DNA of 64,000 bases from Diphasiastrum complanatum (lineage: Eukaryota; Streptophyta; Lycopodiopsida; Lycopodiales; Lycopodiaceae): positions 47,799,587 to 47,863,586 of the forward strand of contig CM055098.1 of the NCBI GenBank assembly GCA_029204225.1. Reading direction: 5' to 3'. Positions within the stretch are counted from its first letter, which is position 1, and the number at the start of each line of letters is the position of its first letter. The notes under the pieces were generated by a model that had not been told where the DNA came from, ran no database searches, and saw only the letters and a program-made list of their open reading frames with translations. Positions 1 through 11,728 of this stretch are shown here, piece after piece. A program made the translations under genes and the position numbers.

Positions 1-1383
1 AACTGATGTAGCTCCTCACATACAATGCGGCTGTCCGCGACTACCCACATCCAGTAGCGCCCACCAATTACGCCCACAACTGTAAATTTACAGTTTCAAC
101 TTTGGTTCTAAATGGAGAGAGCATGATGGTTTTTGCTTCGAAAACCTAGGTTGCTATGGCTGAGGCATATTTGATCTATTCCACCTCCTTACACTGCCCA
201 CGACCATCCACAACTGCCTGGCTGCTGCTTCCTTGTCCTAGGGCACCCCTTACAGGTCCTGAAAACATCCCCCACACTTAGAGAACTTTGATTTTCCACC
301 TGTAAACCCTAGCAGACTCTTTCCATAGCTTTTGAGAAGAAGGATAATTGCTCACAGACTATTCCATGGCTGACCGTGCCCTCCTGGCAATCACTTGGCC
401 TTTTCCATATAGTGCTAGGTAGCAATTTACAGTGTCCAATTCCATCAAGTACAGAAAAAGGTCTGTGACTTTCCGTTTTTTTTTCAACTAGGCCACTTTT
501 TGGCAATTCACAGAACTGCTCCTTTCTCCCCACACTGTAAATGGATTTCAAAATCCACTCAACCCTGAGTTACCACTACCTTGCAAGTTGTTCTGATCTG
601 CTCCACTCCCCAATTGACGGAGTACTCAGAGAAACCTGGCCAGGAAGCCAGCTTCCTGTCATAGCCACATACAACCATTTTTTAGCAATTTTTCCGTGAA
701 TTCTCCCCGAAATTCACCTACGATGATCGTTCTGATCTTCCCCGAAGCTTCGATCGAAGGAAATTTGTTGTCTCCAGCCATTCGGACTGCCGACACCCCG
801 TATGGAGTCCTCTCTCATGAGACGCTCTGAGTGCTATTTCTCCTGGTGAAAGATGCTATCCCATAGCTCCACCGGATCGTGCATACTTGCATCACCTTGT
901 CGCTATGATATTGAAGTTAAAATTCCGATAGAATCTAGTGCAGTATGCAGATCACATCACGCAATCACCATAGCCACTCCTCACAAGCTCTCATAGATGG
1001 CACAACAAAAGTTAAGTCTATTATAAAGAAACACTGTACATATAGCAAAGCCCCAAGCTGCATGGGCTCAACGGGTGTCACTAAACTGGCCTACCACCTG
1101 CCAAACTAGAGTTAGGTCAATATGGCCACATATACTGACAAACCCAGGACATGCTCCTGAGTATAGCATAATGAACTCAAAATCACTGTACAGGCTAATT
1201 TCTTCCTATGTGTGGCTACTCGGCTAACCCAAGTAGCCGGCTACGGGATCAGTGCCCGCTGATATGACAATAGTGGGTCACGTCCCGATCACTACTGAAA
1301 ACAGTAAACTGACTAACTGTACATTTATTACAGTATCACGTTTGAAGCTTATAATAATGAATCAGATCAAAACTGATTTCTAA
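1..1383. other. No recognisable gene
   Basis: I see no coding region that matches a known family on either strand. The longest open frame on the minus strand (about 309-551) has no recognisable motif. The sequence is moderately GC-balanced and could be retrotransposon leader or LTR material belonging to the copia remnant that follows, but no terminal repeat pair was found to support that. Confidence 0.4.
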
Positions 1384-1860
1384 CTGAAGAGGTTCAATAT
1401 GGAGATGCATATGTAAATTTTGACACACATGGAGTTTATTCTTGATGGATTTGTTGATGCTTATTGGGGTAGATCAATGGATGATCTCAAATCAACCATA
1501 GGGTATGCACTTCATTTTAGGAATGGCTAATTTTCTTGGTCTAGTGAAAAGCTAGAAAATGTGGCTCTTTCATCAACAAAAGTTAAGTATAAAGCTGTAA
1601 CTAGTGCTATTCAAGAGGCTGTTTGGTTGGGACATTGGTATATTCAACAAGATGGTGGGATGGTTTTGTACTATGATGGCCAAATTGGTGTACAGTTGGC
1701 CAACAATCTAGTTCTTCATGCACTCACAAAGCAGATTGAGGTGAAGTATTTCTTCATAAGAGAGAAACTATTGGATAACTCAATTTACTTGTTGCATTGT
1801 GGGATTGTGGGACTTGTGAATAGGTGACTGACATTTTCACTAAACCTTGGTTTAAAGATA
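1384..1860 (+). mobile_element. Ty1/copia fossil, RNase H end of pol
   Basis: The translation around 1561-1830 has the signature of the copia RNase H and pol C-terminus: VALSST-x-KYKA, then AIQEAVWL, QIGVQLANN, and the H-x2-TK-x-IEVKYFFIREK block, followed after 1826 by a TDIFTKP-like tail. Upstream (about 1445-1555) lies a matching LDGFVDAYWG / STIGYALHF stretch. Only the 3' end of pol is present. The element is broken with at least one interruption. A purine-rich run near 1910-1920 followed by TGTAGGAAA at about 1922 may mark its polypurine tract and 3' LTR. Confidence 0.85.
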
Positions 1861-2375
1861 AGCTTGGGAGTTTTAGAAGTAAGCTTGGTTTACTTAAAGT
1901 AAATTCCACTTTAAGGGAGTTTTGTAGGAAATTATTAAAATTTACTTAGATAACTACACAACCAATCTAAGGACTTGTCCCAATCCAATAAAGTGGGCAT
2001 ACTCTCTATATTTGTACCTTTGTTTTGTAGAAGTTATTATAGGTGCTGTTTTGAGTTCTTTGTGGGAGTGTTATTTGGTGAATGCTTGTTTGTAAGTCTT
2101 TTCTCTAATGGTTCTTGAGATCCTGAAAATCTTTACAACACCTAGGCTAAAACATAACTCTAATGAAAGAGAGACTGGAATTGGCAACACAACCTTCATA
2201 CACAATGAAAACTATGTTATTGTACGATAAGTGGTGATGATAATTTTGAGGGAGAAAAACCTCTCCATTGTGCTCATCAACCAAATTATGCATCTTGGTT
2301 TTTAAGGGGGATTGAACTTTGGGACCAAAGAAAGTAGGATGCCAAGCTAACCAAGTGAGTCAACCAAGTTGTGCA
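1861..2375 (+). other. Possible copia 3' LTR and flank
   Basis: The sequence follows the copia pol end directly. A candidate LTR start TGTAGGAAATTATT lies near 1922 and the LTR might run to about 2130, but I found no second copy to fix its ends. The rest up to the poly(A) signal of the peroxidase gene shows nothing further. Confidence 0.3.
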
Positions 2376-2381
2376 TTTATT
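2376..2381 (-). terminator. Poly(A) signal AATAAA of the peroxidase gene
   Basis: On the minus strand AATAAA lies about 65 nt past the stop codon of the peroxidase at 2445, a usual distance for a plant 3' UTR. AATAAA is frequent in AT-rich DNA, so position is the only support. Confidence 0.45.
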
Positions 2382-2444
2382 TTAAATAATATTTCTAGCG
2401 GAGAATATGTGCTGCTATTTTCTGAAGGACTCTGGTCTAGTGTT

Positions 2445-3199
2445 CTACAGAGTGGCAATCTCCATAAATTCGTCAATGATTTCTGCCACTGTTACTGTTT
2501 CGGCATTACTGCTAGTAGCATTTAGAACAGAGCAGACATTGCGGATGTTCCCGTCCGATCCAGTTAAAACACCGATCATACTCATTTTGATAAAGGAAAT
2601 GCTAAATTGCTGAAGAAACTGGGTGTTGTTGTTTGCAAACTGTTGAACTGTACTCTGGCTCTGTGTATCATTCAGTAGAGCCGCATCTGAAGTGAAGAGG
2701 ACGTTGCCGTTTAAGTTGTTGGTGTAGTATTGATTGTCGAAGGTGTCGGGAGTGACGATGTCCATGTTCGTGACTACGTTGATGGAGGAGTTTGGACATT
2801 GTTGCAGCAGATTCGTTGCCAAAGTGGAGTTCAATGTTGGATCAACGGTCGGGCGGAGGCGGTTGCTGAAGGAGCGGCAATGGGCAAGTCCGATAGTGTG
2901 AGCTCCTGCATACAAGATCAGCCCAACATGTAAGCTAAGAGACTTTTTTTTCCATGGTGTCGTTGCAGCTAAAAGATATATATATGTAGTTGTTGTTTGA
3001 TATGCGCCTACCTGAAAGAGCCACAAGATCTGTTTCATTGAGGCCTTTAGCGCTGAAAGAAGAATTGAGTTGCGTTATACTAAACGTGGGGGCTGGAATG
3101 TTTTGTAACACCGTAGCGTTGTTTGAGAAATTGAGACCGTCTCGCCTGCCTGTTGGAATTTGGAAAAACGGGCCTCCAGACTGATTTAACAAGAAATGG

Positions 3200-3266
<67 letters not shown>

Positions 3267-3904
3267 GCGTCAAGAACAACTACTTACCTGGTTAACACAT
3301 TCTCGGGCAGCTAGAGAAAGAATATCAGCGCATGAGACTATACCAGGACAGTTTGACTCCAATTGGCTCTTGATCTGATCAATTATAGCTAAAGCAGACG
3401 CTCTTAGTGTCCGGTTTGGAATCGAAGTTTGTTCTCCATTCGTGTCATTCACAAGTAAAGATGCATCACAGCCCTGTCCAGCAGCAAAAACACCATTCAA
3501 CGTACGCAATGGGCACAGTATCAAGGTAAGCCAATGGCAATAAAAATATGACATGTGAGACCTTCAGTTATAATTAGCTGGTATTTTTATTCTAGAAGCC
3601 TTTAACTTAGTCCATGAATAGTTTGTAGATAACTTGTCTGTTATTAGTCTACCTGAACAAAGCAGTCATGGAAGAATAGACGTATGACGCCTGCTGCCTG
3701 GGATACGTTTGAGCTTAGAAAGGATTGTATGCTTGTTTTTACAGTGTTCTCCGCGCTTGGACACGAGGAGTTGTAGAATCCATAGGCTAATCCAGAGACA
3801 GGAGGTACGAGGCCCTGCCCTTCGCTAGGAACAACTTTGAGAGAACTCAGTAATACAATCATTATGGTGGTAATCGTCCTGAATTCAACCCGATTGTTAC
3901 CCAT
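2445..3904 (-). CDS. Class III secretory peroxidase (four exons)
   Basis: Haem peroxidase of the plant secretory class (EC 1.11.1.7), which oxidises phenolics with H2O2 in the wall or vacuole. Exons on the minus strand: 3904-3653, 3473-3288, 3180-3012 and 2905-2445, 1068 nt in all, giving 355 residues. All three introns have GT-AG ends at the positions classic for this family. The protein begins with a hydrophobic signal peptide (about residues 8-30). Distal site: IRLFFHDCF with catalytic Arg and His. Then [24 protein letters not shown] and the proximal haem-ligand block [13 protein letters not shown]. All eight conserved cysteines are visible. Many N-x-S/T sites suggest glycosylation. After the usual end (VCSVLNA) a tail of about 24 residues ends in EFMEIATL, like the C-terminal propeptides of vacuolar peroxidases. 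From memory the closest Arabidopsis relative is the PER12-type clade; the exact member is not decided. It looks intact. Confidence 0.95.
3203..3263. repeat. Compound microsatellite (AG)n(AC)n in peroxidase intron 2
   Basis: About fifteen AG units run directly into about sixteen AC units. The repeat makes up more than half of the 107-bp intron 2 (3181-3287). Read on the gene's strand it is (GT)n then (CT)n, ending roughly 20 nt before the acceptor, so the CT part serves as the polypyrimidine tract. Confidence 0.95.
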
Positions 3905-4214
3905 TTCGGATCTTAGATTCTTTCGAAATTATTGCCGGAATCGGTCGGTTTGATCAGAATCTGTATCAGTATTTCATGACCCTTGTTATGATTCTTAAGG
4001 AATAATGAAAAATTACCAATGCTAGAATTGAAACTCTCAAAAGGTTACAGCACCGTCTAGGAGCTTGCATTAGATGCAGTTTTAATTTTTGATCCGATCC
4101 AATATCAATGGTGATGTCTGAACCAATTCTGAATGCTAAAGGAGCCTCAGCCTGCTGTACGGAATTGAACAAATCGTCCACCGTCACTCTCTGTCTGTGG
4201 ACCTCTCAAGTGAA

Positions 4215-4221
4215 ATTTATA
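4215..4221 (-). promoter_or_regulatory. Candidate TATA box, peroxidase
   Basis: TATAAAT on the minus strand lies about 310 nt upstream of the peroxidase start codon. It would imply a 5' leader of roughly 280 nt. The spacing is long but possible; no other support was seen. Confidence 0.3.
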
Positions 4222-4467
4222 GTACACCGGCACTTTCGAAAGGTTTGCTCTTGACTAATAATAAGTATTTAGCTGGAATGCTAAAACTTGTTCCTACTCA
4301 TTTTCAGGAGTTGTAAGTTATACTATGATAAAACGCTTACAGACACTCAATATTCGAAGTCGCACAATATTGAATTATGTCGGATTTCCTGTAGCTACTG
4401 GCAGTTTTATACTAAAATAAGCCCTTTGATCTCCAAATGTCGAGGTTTGTTTATTGTTTCAAGACAA

Positions 4468-4573
4468 GCTTTTCGTGGTAATTAAGTAATGTGGTTGAGA
4501 TTGGAAAGACAAATTGAGGCGCTTTTCGTGGTAATTAAGTAACGTGGTTGAGATTGGAAAGAAAAATTGAGGC
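4468..4573. repeat. 53-bp tandem duplication
   Basis: Two adjacent copies (4468-4520 and 4521-4573) each begin GCTTTTCGTGGTAATTAAGT and differ at only two or three bases, so the duplication is recent. It lies upstream of the peroxidase gene, about 560 nt from its start codon. Confidence 0.9.
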
Positions 4574-5098
4574 ACTATGATTAAGCAGACAAATCTTCTA
4601 AATAGCTAAACAGTAATAATTCCTAGCTGAAGACCACGGATCTACGAACGTGAAGCACACTGATGAAGGCAGTACACCTAGTGAATCACGACGTTACAGC
4701 CTATAGAAGATGCTGGACCGGACCACATGCAGGTAGATAAGGTTGCTATACCCTTGCTGCAATCAGCGGGGTGCCATTGAATACATGATGTCTGAGGACG
4801 TGTTTATCGTTACTTTTGGAGAAAAAATCTTGTCATTGTCGCAGGGCCCAGAAGCAAAGAAAAAGAGGAAAAGCAAAAGATGACAATTACTTTGTCAAAA
4901 TATGTTGATGGGCTACCTTCAACACACGCAATCATAACCATCGTAGTAGAGTTTGTTGGCAGGTAGATAGATATCAGCCAGATCTTATGCACACACTGAG
5001 AACTTTTCATCTCAAAGAGGATATTCCAAGACAATTTGATCCTCACCTGTCATTGACGTTTTGGCATTGCACACTTGGTCAAACCGAACAAAGGCAAG

Positions 5099-5102
<4 letters not shown>

Positions 5103-5141
<39 letters not shown>
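5103..5141. repeat. (CT)n microsatellite
   Basis: About nineteen uninterrupted CT units, followed by a CT-rich degenerate tail up to about 5180. Confidence 0.95.
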
Positions 5142-5144
<3 letters not shown>

Positions 5145-5325
5145 ATCTCTCCATCTCTAGTCGACTCTGTCTCTCTATCCTCTGCCCCCATTTTAAAGTT
5201 TTCCGTCCAAATTGCCCCAAAACCCTAATTCTGGATCACGTTAGCAACCCATATCCAAGTTCTTCATTGATGATTCCCCCAAAATCTATATCAAAAGCCC
5301 TAGGTTCTCTTCACCGCTAGTCACT

Positions 5326-5435
5326 ACATTGATCCATAAAATCTTTTTTAACATTTTAACAAAGGAAATGGAGGAGCCTCACATTGATCCATAAAATCTT
5401 TTTTAACATTTTTGAGCAGCCTCACAGATTACGCA
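5326..5435. repeat. 55-bp tandem duplication
   Basis: The stretch starting ACATTGATCCATAAAATC occurs at 5326 and again at 5381, followed in both copies by TTTTTTAACATTTT and a GAGCAGCCTCAC-like end. It directly precedes the hairpin array and may be part of the same unit. Confidence 0.85.
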
Positions 5436-5447
5436 AAAAAAAATTTA

Positions 5448-5818
5448 CAAATTTACAGGCACCTTTCGGCATCCGGAAGGTGCCCGTAAAAAAATTTACC
5501 TTTTTTACACGCACCTTCTGCCCGGAAGGTGCACGTAAAAAAAATTTACAACAAAAAAAATTGTAAAAAATGAATTCACGTCGGGGAAGGGCCAGGTCCT
5601 CGGCCCTTCTGTCCGTGGAAGGGTTTTTCGCCCTCGGGCGCACAGCCTTCCCGGGCGGAAGGGCCTCGGAGACGGACCTTAACCCCCGTAAAATCTTTTT
5701 CTCTTTTTTCATGAATAAAAAGGAGGCGCCTCATAGAACGAAATCTGTGCGCCTCCTCATTTTTTTTTCAAAATTTTTTACATGGACCTTCCAAGATGTG
5801 GAAGGCGCATGTAAAAAA
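5448..5818. repeat. Array of about six serial hairpins
   Basis: A GC-rich island in AT-rich DNA made of consecutive foldbacks. Hairpin 1: arms about 5450-5469 and 5473-5495, 3-nt loop, core GGCACCTT / AAGGTGCC. Hairpin 2: arms about 5502-5516 and 5524-5540. Hairpin 3: GAAGGGCC near 5585 against GGCCCTTC near 5602. A looser fold covers about 5611-5676 (GTCCGT / ACGGAC). Hairpin 5: GGAGGCGC 5722-5729 against GCGCCTCC 5749-5756. Hairpin 6: arms about 5773-5793 and 5798-5818, roughly 19 of 21 pairs. Hairpins 1, 2 and 6 share the arm pattern TTTAC-xx-GCACCTTCC, so they are copies of one unit. No long convincing protein is encoded. Function unknown; a foldback element or a structured RNA are both possible. 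Confidence 0.8.
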
Positions 5819-8800
5819 ATATTTTACCACAAAAAAAGGGAGAAAAAAAAAGTAAAATAGTGATGGCCCTTCCCCAGCGAAACTGCCTTGGAGGGTAGCA
5901 ACATGGCAAACCCTATTTCTAACACTGCCCTAGCAAATTCTAACATATTCACCCCAATTCCACAAGTGGGTTTTGTTCCAACTCCACATATGGCTACAAA
6001 CTCAAGCCTAGCCTCAATAATTTGATAATGTGTTCTAATTTCATGTAATTCAAATGCACAAGACAAAAATAATTAAATGTTGTATATATAGAAAGTGCAT
6101 TTCATTGAGTTGAATATTATTCTATTTTGTTACTCATTGTTCTAGATTTTGTTGAAGTGGATGCATTTATTTTTCTGTTGGAAAGACTCAAAAAAATGTG
6201 TTTGCAATAATGTCTATTTTTTCTACGTTAAGATGTGAACTCTGGAAGTATTGTAACATTGAATAAGTGATTGTCAACTTGTCTTTTTCAATCAAGTCTT
6301 TGGGGTTGTTCTAAAAGTCTCAAAGCTAGAAAATAACGTGCTCATTTTGCCACTCAAAAACAAAACAAAAAGATTGCGTCGTGTTAGATTATAAACTCTA
6401 GAAAGATAAAATCACAAATTAGCATGATCAATAAGTAAAACCTTTAACAATAATCTGGTCAGGTCAATAAGTAAAGAATAACCTTAGAAGCATCATTTTG
6501 CTATATGTTGTATGGATTTATGATTCAAAAAGAAAATGTATCATACATAATTAAACAGAAAGACCAAATACATAATACTTCAGCATGAAATACAAGATAC
6601 ATAATTTGGCTTTAAAGACACCTACAACTACATATTGTAATATATTTATCTAGAAGGCATTACTATGTTTTTTGTTTTGAGAAAAGAGAAAGTCAATGAA
6701 ATAGATACTATGATTCAATCGATTAATTATCATGTTTTAAATATCTAATTTACCAATTAAACGTAGAAAATACATTATTAGAATTACTTCCAAAATGGTT
6801 GTAATTTTCAATTGACGTCCAAATGCTGGTTTGAAATTTGATGAAGACCTATAGCAACCTAGACAACTTGAAGACTCTTTAACATAATAATGATCCAAAT
6901 AGGAATTCACAAAGCAAAATGGAATTCAAATGACAGTTCATCAGAATTTGATTCTCATTAGGATTTGATTTTAAATTGATTAGTTGTGATGTTAAAATTT
7001 CTTGGCCACAACCAAAGGGAAGCAACAGTTTATTCAAAAATTTAAATATTTAATTTTTTTTTTCCATGAAATTTTGTTTTTTGCTTTTGAATTTCTATTT
7101 TTGATATTGATTTTGCTTCTTGCTTCTATAATTTGCTTTTTGTTTTTTTCCTTCTACTTTTTGTTCTTTACTTCTATTTTTTGCTTTTGCTTGTAGAATT
7201 TTGCTACCATTATTCATATGTTTTCTTAGTTTTTCAAAATTGAAAATATACCTCCAAACTGTTTGAAATTAGGAAACATCACACGTGTTTATTTTTCCAT
7301 CAAAACATCAAACCATATGTATTAAGATAACAAAATCAAGATTATAACATCCATAAATTTTTCATAGATTGTATTTTATGTTAAATAGATCATTCTCATC
7401 GATTTGTACTAAACTAGCGGGCAATCTTAATCAAAATACACAAATACTTAGTTGTTTTTCTATCATAAAATCAAAAAGAAAAAAAGCATAATCACAATAA
7501 CTAATATCTATAATGTAATGACATTTGTTTTGGGACTTTGACATTAAAAAGAGTAATATTTTTTGGTTTTTTTTTAAACCTATTTTTAGCCCAAAATTTT
7601 GCTCTTTTATCAGTCAATCTCCGAGTTATGTAAGATAAATGTACAAAAAACTACCTACAAACTTCATAAAACAAGAACATTGTGGTATACTACAAAGGCT
7701 TTGCCGCAAATTTGTTAAATCAAAATTGTGATTGTCTAAGGTTGAATCCAAAATCTTTAGATATTTTCAAACCCTAGTTGTCTTAGAATTATGGCATAAT
7801 AGTTAGCATTTTCTTTTCTCTCCAAAATTGAACTTTCTTTCAAAGTGTGTGCATGGTTAGAGATATCACATTAATAACATTTTTCAAATGATTTTGTGAA
7901 TGCAATTAAATAATCTTTATTTGAGTATTGTTTGTGGTGAAAATGTTGTGATTATTGTTGGTGGTGGTTGATAGCCAAGGGATGCATGCAAGAAATGACT
8001 TGCATAAAAAGGTGCATCTAAAGCATGGGCATGCATGAGGAAAAAGAGAGGGACGTGAATTTTTTGCTATTTATTATGACTTGCATGTAGAGTGCATCTA
8101 AAGGACAATGTTCTTGCAATAAAGACTTAGTCCATAACAATCTGGCAAAGCATTTTGTGTGCACATACCCTTATAATTCAAGAAATCAACTTTAATGTTG
8201 ACTTTTGAAAAAACTCCATTGACCAACTTGAACACATAATATTGCCTTTTGCAAGGCAATGCCAACAATCACGATGCAAAATAAAACATCATGTAAAGAC
8301 TGAAAATAAAAAAGAGCCCACAATATGTATACAAATATTTCATACAATGCATTGCTGACATATCTTCGTCTAGATTGAGCTCTAATTATAATTAACAAAT
8401 CTTGTAAGTTGATTTTTTTTCCATCAATGACGAATTGAAAATAATCGTTGTCCAAGATATAATTGACTGTCATAAATGATCAGTCATTGCCAATTTAAAA
8501 TTAAAAGCTAAAACATCCACATCTGTTAGACTTAAATCATCAATGATTGATTTTTTTTTTTTTGTCATTTTCATTTGTCTTTCAGATCTGTGGACAACAT
8601 ATTTAACTAGTACATTTTTCAAAAATCGTTAAACGAGACCCGTGATGCTTTTGTTTGACTATTGTTTTAAATAAATTCAAATACTTTCAAAATCCAAAAC
8701 GAATGTCTTTTGATATTTTTAAAAGTCAAAAGCATAATAAGACTCAACTTGAATTTCATAAAAAAGCACCACACAATTCAACGCATGTTTTTCATAAAAT

Positions 8801-11728
8801 ACCATTCAAAATATGTTTAAATTTTAGTTTATTATTATTAGTTATTAAATTTTGAGATTCTAATTTTTAATTTTCTGTTTTTCTAAACTCAAATTTTTAA
8901 AAATTTCAAGTTTTTTATTTCTTTTTTATTTTTTAGATTTGAATTTTAAAATTTAAAATTTTTTTTATTTTGTTTTTAAAGTTTTTAAAAAAAATAGCTT
9001 TTAAGTTTTAAAATTTTCATATTTGATTTTTGAGATTTTAGTTTTCAAGTTTTGATAATTTTTAATTTAGATTTTTTGATTTTTTGAATTTTTAAAAATC
9101 ACTCCGCTAGACAGCCTTGGAATTTTGCAAATAATTCTATTACAAATTTTATGATTCAAGTGAATTTTTCTAAACATGATCAACAAAAGATAGCACATGG
9201 TATGTTACTATTTTTGTGCCATTACATGATTTCCTATAACTAAGAATTGTGGTTTGGTACTTGATTAAAAATTTTACTAGCCATCTAATTTTATGTATGT
9301 CCATCAAAATACACTTTGCTATTCTTTAAATTTGAGTTTACTTGTGATATGAAAATATGTTCATGAAGCTATAAAAGCTAGGATGTCCCGGCTAGCCAAA
9401 TTGGCTCCAATTTTATTTTATTTTTGAATTTTGAATTTTATTTTTATGCACGTGCTAGCTTTTACAACTTCACGAACATGTTTTCATAATACAAATAAAC
9501 CTATATTTAAAGCTGAGAATAACCAATAACAAATAATTGTTTCTATAAACATAAGCCACATTATCTACCTCAACAATTGCACAAATTGTTGTAATGCAAT
9601 ATGGCCTGACAATGAAAAAAGTCAATAGTAACCTATTCTAGAAATTGTAAATCTAAATGCCTTCATAGAAACTTGTGAGTAAGAGTTTAACAAGTTTATA
9701 GGCATTCCAAACTATATGAAATTGGAAAATATATGGATAAAAACATTATAGAATAAGTTGAGGATATGAAGAGAGAGGCTTGTATTTCAAACGATGTTTT
9801 GAAGTTGATAGCTCTCCTTGAAAGAACCATTGAGGTTTTTTAAAAAACTCTTATTCTATTATTGTGATTTTCATTTCCAGAAGTTGTCTCAAATAGATAA
9901 TAATAAATGTGTGTGTGTGTGTGTTTCTTTCACAAAAGTTGGTGCGATGGAAAAAAAAAACTTTCATGCATCGCATAACATGCTCATATTCACTCTGTTT
10001 TTAAGTAGATAACATTTTTGGCCACATGGGTCCCCTTTGGTGCCTATGAGGGTCTTTGCATGGGTTTGAAGCCAATGTTGTTATTATCAATGTTGATTAG
10101 AATGTCTTCATACACAATACACATTTATCTAGCGTAGCAATACAAATACAAGAAACAATGCACTTGTGATCAATATGAGGATCAACAACTGGGTTCATTA
10201 ACCAAGTATGCAAGACCAAATAACTTATTAAGAATAATGAAATGAAAGTGAGTTCCAAATTCAATAATGCAAGGGTCAATCTTCAAAATATGCGTTAAAT
10301 AATTGCATCATCATACTCAAATGGTGCTCCAAGTGCTTAGGTGTATGGAAATAAACCAATCATTAGTTGTTAGTGCCCTTGGAACTATCAACTAAAAGGT
10401 AATCATACATATGGAGTGAGTTATACTCGGAACTTCGAATGAACTCCAAAAAAGAAAATGTTCAAGTTCAGTGCCCCATGGGGAATCCCGCTAGTAGATT
10501 TGCTATTGTTTGGGATACCACTTAGGTTCCTTAGCATCATTTGTACAATTTTCTTTTATAACATTCACTAAGTCAAGTAACATTATTACGTAGAATATGT
10601 ACACTCTACATCACATAGCAACACGAAGCCAATGAAGAGCACAAGGCTCCAAACATCCACCTGCAAAACAACCGGGAATTGAGCTTGCGCCTACTTATAT
10701 CACCTCCAACACTTATGTATTTGGACCATACATCATGTACAACCATGTGATATGCATAGCCAACTGGGAGCAAATGAAATCCCAATTACAACCACAAGAT
10801 GGAGCACAAAGCTTGCCAATTTTGCAACCTAAGATCTCCAAAATGTCAAGTGCAAACACAGATCAAGATCCAAGCTTGGGTCTCCGTTGCCATGAACTCT
10901 CTTATCAAACTTCAACATAGTATGGGTCCATGGACAGATTTTCTTGAAAAATATTCTATCAGTGACCTGGGCCTTGCAGAAATGACTGAAGTTTTCAACC
11001 AAGTGTCAAAATTGTTATACATTATATTTGAAAGGAACAATAAATGAACATCAAGTTTCAAAAGGCTTCCTACTCACTTTCTGAATATCCATAGTTCTAA
11101 TAACAAACTAACATGCAATCCTGCATAAGAAATAGCATAAAAAGGGTGCCAAGTGTAGATTGCTGCAGACCAACCATCAAAATTGCCCATGACTTCCACC
11201 ATCAATAGCATTGGACCATATACTAGTTCATCCCCAACCAACATCATAACGCCTAGACATAAAGCTAAAGTGCATGTCACATACATAATGACATGTCCAC
11301 AGCAGTTTTCATATTCCAACAACCAATTGATTGGCTTCTATCTTTGTTCGGGGGGAAAGCGAGCTTAGCCAAGATGCTCCAACCAAGTTAACTCTCTAGT
11401 TCCTCATTTGGTGGAACAAGATTAAAAAGTACCACATGTAATCATTTTTGCTTAATCAGAAGTGGATCAAAAAAAACAACTTTGAAGGTAGGCAGCTGGC
11501 CTAAGGTCAACAATGAATGCATGCAGACACAACTGAGAGTTCCCTAGCACAGATCCTTCTAGGAGAACCTTGAAAATAGTTTACTTTTTCAAAATGTTTA
11601 AAACTCAATTAATGTTATCAGTACAAGCCTTTATGCTTTCTGAAATCGGTATCAAACTGGAACCATAGTCAATGCATCTCAGTGTAACATAAAAGGAAAT
11701 AACATCAATAACCAAGAATGCCTATGTC
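5819..11728. other. AT-rich intergenic DNA, no gene recognised
   Basis: Neither strand shows a coding stretch of a known family. 7020-7200 is T-rich low-complexity sequence; 8520-9110 is a strongly AT-rich zone of TTTTTAAAATTT-like words, with a short (GT)8 run at 9908-9924. Open frames at about 10735-11050 (plus) and 11074-11322 (minus, hydrophobic) match nothing I know and are more likely chance. The last 150 bp before 11729 should be the 3' UTR of PBA1, but I see no clear AATAAA. Confidence 0.5.

Larger units (their letters stand above)
3905..5102. other. Upstream region of the peroxidase gene
   Basis: No coding region is recognisable. It contains the TATA candidate at 4215-4221 and the 53-bp tandem duplication at 4468-4573, both listed separately. 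A minus-strand open frame at 4810-5046 is hydrophobic in places but matches nothing I know. Confidence 0.4.

Noticed and set aside
880-930. Possible minus-strand primer-binding site (ATATCATAGCGAC)
   Set aside because: Too many mismatches to TGGTATCAGAGC, and no LTR pair on either side.
3196-3378. Plus-strand frame with RERERE and THTHTH runs, and its minus partner
   Set aside because: Translation of the AG/AC microsatellite in the peroxidase intron.
5422-5860. Overlapping open frames of 96 codons on both strands
   Set aside because: They cover the serial hairpin array; composition follows the palindromes, and both strands are equally open.
11074-11322. Hydrophobic 82-codon minus-strand frame
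   Set aside because: No homologue recognised, no splice or start support, and it lies beyond the 3' end of PBA1 in non-coding-looking DNA.
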